64,000 bases of DNA from Streptomyces sp. NBC_00162 (GTDB lineage: Bacteria > Actinomycetota > Actinomycetes > Streptomycetales > Streptomycetaceae), in the NCBI RefSeq assembly GCF_024611995.1, contig NZ_CP102509.1:5208001-5272000 (forward strand), read 5' to 3'. The notes under the pieces were generated by a model, which saw only the letters and a list, made by a program, of their open reading frames with translations, did no database searches and had not been told where the DNA came from. Made by a program: the position numbers and the translations under genes. Below, piece after piece: positions 13,201 to 18,939 of this stretch (positions are counted from its first letter, which is position 1; each line of letters starts with the position of its first letter).

Positions 13201-16200
13201 CTTCACCGTCTCCGCCTGGGCCAAGCTGGACGACCTCACCACCGGTCGGACCGTGCTGTCCCAGGACGGCAAGAACATGTACGGCTACGTGCTGTACTAC
13301 GCGGCCGGCACCGGCTGGGCCTTCGCCCTGCCCAAGGCCGACGCGACGCCGCTGGCCTACGACCGGGCGGTGTCCGCACCGTCCGCGGCGGTCGCCGGAG
13401 CCTGGACCCACCTCGTCGGCGTGTACGACGCCCAGGACGCGAAGCTGCGCCTGTACGTCAACGGCACGCTCGCCCAGGAAGTGGCGCACAGCTCCCCGTG
13501 GGAGGCGAGCGGTCCCCTGCAGATCGGCCGTCACAAGTACGCGTCGACTTACGACTACCCGTTCAAGGGCGGTATCGACGACGTCCAGGTCTACGGCGAG
13601 GCACTGACCGCGACGCAGGTCTCCGCGGTGAAGGGCGGCACGCTCCCGGCCGCGGGCAGCTCCGTCCGTTCCACATCCTGGAGGCTGGACCAGCGCGGTC
13701 TGCCGCTGTCGGTGACGGATGCCAATGGCAGCACCACCGACTACGGCTACGACGAGGCGGGGCAGCAGACCACGGTCACCGAGCCGGCCGTCGACGCGGA
13801 GCAGAACGGCGGGACCCCGGTCTCCGTCCGGCCCGTGTCGATGACCGGCTACAACACCTTCGGTGAGTCGACCGAGTCGTCCGACCCGCTCGGCAACGTC
13901 GTGGTCACCGCGTACGACGCCGAGGGCCAGGAGTCCTCGACGACGTCGCCGAACTACACCGCACCGGGGGCCCCGACCCCGATCACGGCCACGAGCTGGA
14001 ACGAGTACAACAAGCTCGGCCAGGTCACGGCCGAGGTCAACCCGCTGGGCGCCCGTACCACCTACACGTACACGCAGCTCGGCGACCTGGCCTCGGTCAC
14101 GGACCCGGGCGGCGGTACGACGAAGTACGTCTACGACACCAACGGCGACCAGCTCTCGGCCACCCGGCCGAACGGCGCCCGTGAGGAGACCACCTGGGAC
14201 TACATGGAACGTCCGGTCACCAGCACGGACATCGTGCGCCAGCCGACGCAGCGCGCGTTCACGGCGATCAACGAGTACGACGCTCCGGGCGGCAATCTGT
14301 CCCGGACCGTGAGCCCGACCGGTGTCGCGCAGTCCTACAAGTACAACAACGTGGGCGAGGTCACCGAGGTCACGGACGCCGCAGGCGGCAAGTCCTCGTT
14401 CACCTACGACATGGACGGCCAGGTCCTCACCTCGACGGACCCGGACGGCACCAGCACCAAGAACACGTACGACGGGTTCGGCCAGCTGACCGCCACGAGC
14501 GACCTGGACGCGACCGGAACGGTACTGCGCACCAGCAGCTCGGCGTACGACCGTGCGGGTCGTCCGGTGTCGATCACCGACTACCGCGGTCACACCAGCA
14601 CGTTCACGAACGATGCGAGCGGCCTGATCACCAAGGTGGTCCAGCCGGTCTCCGCGACCGAGTCGATCACCACGACCTTCGGCTACGACGCGGCGGGCAA
14701 CCGGACGCGTTTCACCGACGGGCGGGGCAATCCGTTCCTGACGACGTACAACACGTGGGGCATGCCGGAATCGGTCATCGAGCCGTCGACCCCGGCCCAC
14801 CCGAACGCGGCGGACCGCACCTTCACCACGGTGTACGACGGCGCGGGACGGCCCAAGGAGCAGCGCTCCCCGGGTGGTGTGGTCCTCACCAATGAGTTCG
14901 ACGTCAAGGGCCGGCTGACCACACAGTCCGGTACGGGTGCGGAAGCCGCCACGGTCTCCCACACCTACGACTACGACGCCGACGACCGGGTCACGGCCGT
15001 CGCGGGCTCCGGCGAGGACAAGAACACCTTCGCCTACGACGACCGCGGTCTGCTTCTGTCCACGTCCGGGCCCTCGGGTGCCTCGTCCTTCGCCTGGAAC
15101 GGCGACGGGGCGATGACCTCCAGGACGGACGCGTCCGGCACGTCGGCCTTCGGGTACGACACCGCCGGCCGGCTGAAGACGGTCAACGACGGTGCCACCG
15201 GCACCACGCTGACCTACGGCTACAACGTCAACAGCAACGTCACGTCGATCGACTACGGCGCGGGCAAGGCCAAGCGCGCGTACACGTACGACTCCCTGCA
15301 GCGGGTCACGAACGACAAGCTGACCTCGCCCTCGGGCGCGCAGCTGTCGTCCATCACCTACGGCTGGGACGAGAACGGCAACGAGACGTCGAAGACGACG
15401 TCCGGTCTCGCGGGTTCGTCCGCGAACACGTACGCGTACGACTGGGCGAACCGTCTGTCGTCCTGGAACAACGGGACCACGACGGAGGCCTACGGCTACG
15501 ACGCGTCGGGCAACCGGACGCGCGTCGGCGGCGACACGTACACGTACGACGCCCGCAACCGGCTCACGTCGGACGGGCACAGTTCGTACGCGTACACGGC
15601 GCGCGGCACCATGAATTCGGTCACGGCCGAGGGTGGCCAGACGACCTCGATCAAGGCCGACGCCTTCAACCGTGTGATCAACGAGGGCGACCGTACCTAT
15701 GCGTACGACGGCCTCGACCGTGTGCTGAGTGCGAGCGACCCGACCTCGGGTCCGCTGTACTCGTTCCAGTACAGCGGGGCCGGCAACGACGTGGCCTCGG
15801 ACGGCATGACGTCGTACAGCCGTGACGCGGACGGTTCGCTGCTCGGCGTGAAGACGGGTGTGTCGGCGGTGCTGGCACTGACGGATCTGCACGACGACGT
15901 GGTGGGGCAGTTCACCGCCGCGGGCGAGGCACTGACCGGTTCGACGACGTACTCGCCGTTCGGAAAGGTCGCGGCGTCTCAGGGCATGGTCGGCCAGCTG
16001 GGCTACCAGTCGGGCTGGACCGACCCGGAGACGGACAAGGTCAACATGGCCTCGCGCTGGTACTCGCCGCAGACGGGCCAGTTCAACAGCCGTGACACGG
16101 TCGCCCAGAGCCCGCTGCCGGCCTCGGTGAACGCGAACCGCTACGCGTACGCGAACGGCAACCCGATGACGGGTGTCGACCCGACGGGTCACTGGTTCGA

Positions 16201-17938
16201 GTGGGCGAAGAAGGCCGTCAAGAAGGTCGCGGCGAAGGTCACCCAGACCGTCTCGACGGCCTGGCACGCGACCGTCTCGACCGTCCAGCACGTAGCCACG
16301 GTGGTCAAGCAGGCCGCGAAGCAGGTCAAGCAGGCCGTCAAGAAGGTCGTGTACAGGACGTACCGAGCGGTCAAGAAGACCGTGCGATATGTCCATGACA
16401 GCGTCAAGAAGGTCAAGAGATACGTCAAACGCACCTATAAGCGGGTCAAGCACTACGCCCACAAGGTCGTCAAGCACGTAAAGAAGCAGGTCCGGAAGGT
16501 CGCCAAGGCCGTCAAGCACGTGGCGAAGAAGGTGGTGAAGGCAGCCAAGAAGGTCGGCACAGCCGTCAAGAAGGCAGCCAAGGCCACAGCCAACTTCGTC
16601 AAGCAACACGCCTCGACCATCGCTTCGGTGGCGGTCGGTGTCGCGGTCTTCGCGGGCTGCACCGCCATCACGGCGGGCGTCGGCGCGATCGGGTGCGCGG
16701 CCCTCGCGGGCGCGGCGGCCAACGGCGTCGGCTACATGATGAGCGACGGCCCGAAGACGCTGGGCGGCTTCGCCATGGCGGTCGGTGTCGGTGCTCTGAC
16801 CGGTGCGCTCGGCGGCGCGGCCGGTGGTCTCGCTTCCGGCGCGGTGGGCCGTCTGCTCGCCGGTGTCGGCGGCAAGGCGCTCCAGGGCGCGGCGATGGGC
16901 GCCGCGGGCGGCGCTGCGGAAGGCGCGGTCGGCTACGGAATCTCCTGCGTCAACAGCAAGGAGGGCTGCAGCGTCGGCGGCGCGGCCACGGCCACGGCCG
17001 TGGGCGCGGCGACCGGTGGTGTCTTCGGTGCGGCGGCGGGCAGGTTCGGCCCGAAGTCGAAGCAGCAGCGGAACTCTGACGGCCCGTCCAGCTGCGCTGT
17101 TCCTGGCACTCCGCACAGCTTCACCGGCATGACGGGTGTCCTGCTGGCCAACGGCACGTCCAAGCCGATCTCCGAGGTGAAGGTAGGGGACTACGTCCTG
17201 ACGGCCGAGCCGGGCAAGAAGGAGAAGGAGAAGCACCGGGTCAAGGAGGTGATCGTCACCAAGACCGACCGTGACTACGTCGACGTCGTCGTTGCCACGA
17301 AGGACGGTCCGAAGACGATCCAGACCACCAAGCACCACCAGTTCTACGAGACCACTCAGAACGCCTGGACCCAGGCCGGCGACCTCAAGGCGGGCCAGAA
17401 GCTCCAGAACGGCGATGGTGCACCGACGGCCATCGTCGAGGTCAAGTCGTACACGGCCGAGCACATCACCTACGACCTGAGCGTCGAAGACCTGCACACG
17501 TACTATGTGCTGGCAGGCGCCACGCCGGTCCTGGTTCACAATTGCGGCGGTAGCACGGCGGGCCACTCAACTGCCTGTGCTTGCGCGGCCGGTGCGCAGC
17601 CAAGGCTCGCCAACGGGCAGATGGGACCAAGCCTCAATCCACGACCTGCGCGTCCGGCATCCACTCACGGTAATTCTCGTAATAGCACTGCAACGAACTA
17701 CCTTTACGTCCTGGAAGCCGCTGACGACACATATCTCAAGGTAGGGATTACGGATAATCCGGCCGGCCGCTATTCGGATAGAGCGATGGCGACGATGGGG
17801 GCGGACCGGATGAGGATCCTGACCAGTGGCTCTCGGAAGGCTATGCTGGCAATCGAACGCCACATAGAGGAGCGTTGGCCCGGTCCGTTGAACAAGGTGT
17901 CCTGGCGCGGAAGAATGAGACTGGATGTTTTGCCATGA
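7220..17938 (+). CDS. Giant secreted RHS/YD-repeat polymorphic toxin with HINT and GIY-YIG-like tip
   Basis: A 3572-residue exported protein. In order: an Arg-rich signal peptide (1-44); a beta-rich N-terminal region; a DNRLRE-like region (about 371-554); a DUF6531-like RHS opening (about 664-784); two LamG/concanavalin-like domains (about 904-1124 and 1193-1414); YD repeats; a third LamG domain (about 1931-2141); more YD repeats; an RHS core ending GVDPTGHW (about 2838-2992); a Lys/Val-rich helical stretch (2993-3131); a Gly/Ala-rich hydrophobic stretch (3132-3277); and a pretoxin HINT domain (about 3292-3443) ending TPVLVHNC. The 128-residue tip follows, with LYVLE, KVGITDNPAGRY, IERHIEERW and GPLNK. 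These match the Tyr, Gly, Arg, Glu and Asn positions of GIY-YIG/T5orf172 nucleases. RHS shells enclose toxin tips that HINT autoproteolysis releases. The stop overlaps the downstream candidate immunity gene. Confidence 0.93.
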   Translation: MRVRWVRRPRLFPPGRTGRRRARATALSVLISFSCMLTTETAAANGATLPALSMPELSFTGLMGWVNKSPLDTPDQQGGTARGKGHQASADATSAKGGNGRKPGKGKGELEPYERYTDPSKTVTTGAAQGNAQSFDARTSKRDAKKSTATSDHYVNADGSTTVRHFPGRTNFKAGDGTWKQIDTGLVADTDGRLQERSNSLDVEFAPNAADQQLASVDFGSGRSLAYALSGAAQTQPTVAANGTVTYAGALPDTDVQLVPLAEGFKENLVLRSAKATNSWTFLLDSKGLTPRIAADGDVEFTDADGKVTATIPHAFMEDSKIDPRSGDAAQSRAVGYELTSVDGKPALRMTADRAWLDAPERVYPVTVDPTVTASNSTYTQNTIGGDHSTENQIKVGSYDSGTNKTNSFLQFSSLGTTLQGQRVTAATLNVYALWSSTCTPESFSVHHVTQSWTPSGVTSYPGPSFGTAIGSATPAPGASCTNTAGSTGVGVKMPVALQTAWFDQVALGGANYGLALSAPTNDALHWKKFHSDNSATSAWRPALDLTYTANTKPQVDAQYPPENFQSNSLQPELLVYASDADNWPGALSYSFEVYDADSGSQTPVATSGLTAERAWKVPAGKLSWSKNYAWYVSVTDGYDSVLYSASRFSTTVPQPPVTSGLAQNTNGHEFDPSDGNYTTEDTDADVPVVGPSLEIDRSYNSIDPRIDSAFGAGWSTVADMKAAETKDGAGTVTSVVITYPGGEQVGFGRNSDGTFVPPLGRYARLETVSGGYKLTDKDFTAYSFTQATGKTGVYGISGIVDFAGRAETFTYNASKQLTKITNTTSSRSLGLTWATPAGATVPHVATVFTDPSTAGDSNTAQTWQYNYTGDQLAKVCPPADWSKCQVYTYATGNHHRTTVMDADPYAYWRLGEASGATVTKDAVDTNQGQYNGLYRNVALGGTSLLAGSTQKTATFNGTTSYVEMPNAPGATPSYTTISLWFKTTQAGGVLFYYGDKPLSVADPVGTTQFNTPALYVGTDGKLRGCLATGVCTTTITSAASVNDGQWHQATLTGAGNTQTLYLDGASQGSKTGQIKDWNTPYITLGAGVNTRNWPAMNAGDQLGHFSGQLAEAAVYTEPLTADVIGAQYQAAKRSAGLLEKITTPTGKTQASVSYGTTDDLVLQATDGNGGTWKLNPATVTGSSQVYRSSVMGSAPSGYWRLDDTQGAAQAANELHTGFGTYNTVTQGVAGPFGTGDATAAQFNGTSSFVEVPYGPLHTKADRSVELWFKTGQPGVIMSDQSKAPNDPAGVSGDWSDLLYVGADGKLRGHWWSSTCNGNANVASTASVTDNAWHHAVLSAAGTTQTLYLDGAKQGTCTGAPNDQATTRTFIGAGFSKWYSSPADVSFFNGSIAEVAVHSKGLSETEVGQHWSAYKASSGVAPVRTVTLTDPSNKTLTYVYDAELGNRLLAAIDTEGKRTTYGYDTGGFLHTVTDANGNRSVTGHDIRGNAVSQTSCQDTAANKCSTAYYTYYPDATTAFPPMDLRNDLLLTERDGRSSGPTDNTYLTTHTYDTGGKLTSVTTPPVPGFPNGRTATTTYTTATTPAAEGGTAVTPAGLVNQVTTAGGKKTSYSYFANGDLAEITDANGAKAKVTYDNLGRQLTRTEISDANPAGLVTSQTYDKNDQVVTETGPAVTNRVTGAVHQARTTTGFDADGNILSQTVSDVTGGDAARTTTMTYDPYNRLAGRTDPGGDTTSFEYDGYGNKVKETDPAGNVNTYTFDGENRPLTTNLLNHTGDPNNPSAPATLVQESRAYDPAGRLASITDSMGWVTAYTYTDDGLSATVVRKDPQTGKSFTQQANTYDAAGNLIQQVTNDGRTTTTFAVDAADRTTSSVLDPAGLARTTKVSYDPDDNVVSETETDPATGDVSTKDTRHDQLGNVTGTTVHDGTTAPVARYKLDETTGFSVGDSSGGNNTGTHGTGVHWNTDRGGSAVFDGDANSYAQMSGPAVNSSGSFTVSAWAKLDDLTTGRTVLSQDGKNMYGYVLYYAAGTGWAFALPKADATPLAYDRAVSAPSAAVAGAWTHLVGVYDAQDAKLRLYVNGTLAQEVAHSSPWEASGPLQIGRHKYASTYDYPFKGGIDDVQVYGEALTATQVSAVKGGTLPAAGSSVRSTSWRLDQRGLPLSVTDANGSTTDYGYDEAGQQTTVTEPAVDAEQNGGTPVSVRPVSMTGYNTFGESTESSDPLGNVVVTAYDAEGQESSTTSPNYTAPGAPTPITATSWNEYNKLGQVTAEVNPLGARTTYTYTQLGDLASVTDPGGGTTKYVYDTNGDQLSATRPNGAREETTWDYMERPVTSTDIVRQPTQRAFTAINEYDAPGGNLSRTVSPTGVAQSYKYNNVGEVTEVTDAAGGKSSFTYDMDGQVLTSTDPDGTSTKNTYDGFGQLTATSDLDATGTVLRTSSSAYDRAGRPVSITDYRGHTSTFTNDASGLITKVVQPVSATESITTTFGYDAAGNRTRFTDGRGNPFLTTYNTWGMPESVIEPSTPAHPNAADRTFTTVYDGAGRPKEQRSPGGVVLTNEFDVKGRLTTQSGTGAEAATVSHTYDYDADDRVTAVAGSGEDKNTFAYDDRGLLLSTSGPSGASSFAWNGDGAMTSRTDASGTSAFGYDTAGRLKTVNDGATGTTLTYGYNVNSNVTSIDYGAGKAKRAYTYDSLQRVTNDKLTSPSGAQLSSITYGWDENGNETSKTTSGLAGSSANTYAYDWANRLSSWNNGTTTEAYGYDASGNRTRVGGDTYTYDARNRLTSDGHSSYAYTARGTMNSVTAEGGQTTSIKADAFNRVINEGDRTYAYDGLDRVLSASDPTSGPLYSFQYSGAGNDVASDGMTSYSRDADGSLLGVKTGVSAVLALTDLHDDVVGQFTAAGEALTGSTTYSPFGKVAASQGMVGQLGYQSGWTDPETDKVNMASRWYSPQTGQFNSRDTVAQSPLPASVNANRYAYANGNPMTGVDPTGHWFEWAKKAVKKVAAKVTQTVSTAWHATVSTVQHVATVVKQAAKQVKQAVKKVVYRTYRAVKKTVRYVHDSVKKVKRYVKRTYKRVKHYAHKVVKHVKKQVRKVAKAVKHVAKKVVKAAKKVGTAVKKAAKATANFVKQHASTIASVAVGVAVFAGCTAITAGVGAIGCAALAGAAANGVGYMMSDGPKTLGGFAMAVGVGALTGALGGAAGGLASGAVGRLLAGVGGKALQGAAMGAAGGAAEGAVGYGISCVNSKEGCSVGGAATATAVGAATGGVFGAAAGRFGPKSKQQRNSDGPSSCAVPGTPHSFTGMTGVLLANGTSKPISEVKVGDYVLTAEPGKKEKEKHRVKEVIVTKTDRDYVDVVVATKDGPKTIQTTKHHQFYETTQNAWTQAGDLKAGQKLQNGDGAPTAIVEVKSYTAEHITYDLSVEDLHTYYVLAGATPVLVHNCGGSTAGHSTACACAAGAQPRLANGQMGPSLNPRPARPASTHGNSRNSTATNYLYVLEAADDTYLKVGITDNPAGRYSDRAMATMGADRMRILTSGSRKAMLAIERHIEERWPGPLNKVSWRGRMRLDVLP

Positions 17939-18345
17939 TGGATATTTCGGAGTCACCCGCCCTGGCGATCAAGTCTGTCGTCGGGGGAGGATTCGAGGAT
18001 AAATCTTGGACTTCTGCCATCAGTCACCTCCAAGTGCAGCTCAGGGGAAGCCGGAGCGTCAATGAAGATCCATTCGGATTGACGGTGACGTTTTTTGTCC
18101 CCGGGGAGGTGTACGGGCCGAAATTCTCCGGAATCCGGATCGGCACATTCCTTGAGGAGTTTCGGACACTTGTTGTTCAGGTGGCGCTTCCGGAGCATCC
18201 TGAAGGCGATGCGCGATCAGAAGCGCTCGACCTCCTGGATGAGGCAATCCGTAAAGCGGAGGCATGGGGAAAGCGCAAGAAATTCCTCTCCGGTCAATTG
18301 CAGGAAGTGAGAGAGGTTGCAGCATCTCTGCGAGTGCAGAATTAG
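17935..18345 (+). CDS. Candidate immunity protein for the GIY-YIG-like toxin tip
   Basis: A 136-residue acidic-to-neutral cytosolic protein with alternating strand and helix segments (HLQVQLRG, LTVTFFVPG, LVVQVALPE, then an amphipathic C-terminal helix). It has no signal peptide. The ATGATG start overlaps the toxin stop (ATGA, or one base if the second ATG is used). This is the usual arrangement of toxin and immunity genes in polymorphic toxin loci. Codon use (TTT, CTT, GAT, AAA, CAA) is far less GC-biased than in flanking genes and matches the toxin tip, indicating joint acquisition. I do not recognise the family, so the immunity role rests on position and composition. Confidence 0.75.
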   Translation: MMDISESPALAIKSVVGGGFEDKSWTSAISHLQVQLRGSRSVNEDPFGLTVTFFVPGEVYGPKFSGIRIGTFLEEFRTLVVQVALPEHPEGDARSEALDLLDEAIRKAEAWGKRKKFLSGQLQEVREVAASLRVQN

Positions 18346-18366
18346 GTGCGAACCTGGATCTACGCT

Positions 18367-18384
18367 CGACCCTGTGCAGGGTCG
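18367..18384. repeat. Perfect 8-bp inverted repeat just after immunity stop
   Basis: CGACCCTG and CAGGGTCG are separated by two bases, 21 nt beyond the stop at 18345. It could form a short hairpin or be a protein-binding palindrome. Confidence 0.45.
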
Positions 18385-18467
18385 TTGACGCCAGGGCTTC
18401 TTTCAGAGCCATCCCGGTGAATTCTCTGGGCTGTCTCTTGTTGTGAGAGAAGTGGTAGAAGTGGCGC

Positions 18468-18506
18468 CAGAGCCCTCATCGGCCAGTAAGGTTGATGAGG
18501 GCTCTG
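18468..18506. terminator. 13-bp stem-loop, probable terminator of the toxin operon
   Basis: CAGAGCCCTCATC pairs perfectly with GATGAGGGCTCTG across a 13-nt loop. Only a weak T-run (GTTTG) follows. It lies at the point where base composition starts to return to the chromosomal norm. Confidence 0.6.
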
Positions 18507-18618
18507 CGTCGTTTGATCGGTGTACTGGTCGCTCTTCGGACAGATGCGTTAGCAGAGCTGAATCCCGCTTTCGCAACACTGGGCGGGTGCGAGCGCTTCG
18601 CGGCGCCGAGCCCTTCAG

Positions 18619-18652
18619 AACGCCCCGCCGCAGTTTTCTGCGGCGGGGCGTT
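18619..18652. terminator. Strong bidirectional intrinsic terminator
   Basis: A 15-bp perfect stem (AACGCCCCGCCGCAG with its complement) has a TTTT loop and is followed by TTTT at 18651-18654. On the other strand the upstream AA supplies only a weak tract. This is the best canonical terminator in the neighbourhood and isolates the toxin locus from the NlpC/P60 gene. Confidence 0.85.
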
Positions 18653-18901
18653 TTCATGTCCGGCGCTTCCTGACTGAGCGGCAGAATCACGACTCCGTAT
18701 CGCTTCCGGGGTGGCGCGCTCTAAACCTGGCGGGGCCCACCTGAGGGTGCGTGGCGCACGTACGTTCGATCGCGTGCTGAATTGCCGATGGGCGGGAGCG
18801 GTGAAGATCACGACCTGCGGCTGGATGCGGTCATTTGCGAATATTTGGGCTCACTAGCCTTTTGGTTCGCGATATGGCGCACCGGTGGGGGCGACGTCTG
18901 C

Positions 18902-18939
18902 TGTGACATGCGCCCATCGGATGATGGCTGCATGTCACA
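18902..18939. promoter_or_regulatory. Near-perfect 17-bp palindrome over the NlpC/P60 start codon
   Basis: TGTGACATGC (18902-18911) is inverted at 18930-18939. Extended arms of 17 bases (18902-18918 and 18923-18939) match at 15 of 17 positions around a 4-base centre. The right arm contains the ATG at 18932. It may be an operator or an RNA hairpin that hides the start; no clear ribosome-binding site is visible upstream. Confidence 0.5.

Larger units (their letters stand above)
18346..18931. other. Gene-free interval after the toxin/immunity pair
   Basis: This 586-base gap holds three inverted repeats (18367-18384, 18468-18506 and 18619-18652) and then the upstream region of the NlpC/P60 gene with a long imperfect palindrome (18902-18939). 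Short reading frames here are folded sequence without a ribosome site or recognisable product. I see no tRNA or mobile element. Confidence 0.6.

Noticed and set aside
11500..15900. Periodic short repeats that might be read as a CRISPR or minisatellite array
   Set aside because: They encode degenerate YD repeats (GYD, TYTYD-type units) in frame; spacing and sequence vary as in RHS proteins, with no identical direct repeats and spacers.
17092..17550. The HINT domain as an intein inside the RHS protein
   Set aside because: There is no homing endonuclease and no host protein that would be restored by splicing; position before a toxin tip is the pretoxin HINT arrangement, which cleaves rather than splices.
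7148..17566. A single open frame of 3472 codons on the minus strand, antisense to the RHS gene
   Set aside because: It mirrors the codon bias of the forward gene (GC-ending codons leave few antisense stops), its product is Arg/Gly/Val-rich low-complexity sequence, and the forward frame has a signal peptide and recognisable domains throughout.
18443..18690. Short open frames on both strands after the immunity gene
   Set aside because: They are made of the stem-loops at 18468-18506 and 18619-18652, lack ribosome sites and have no recognisable product. A displaced toxin fragment was considered, but no HINT or toxin motif was found.
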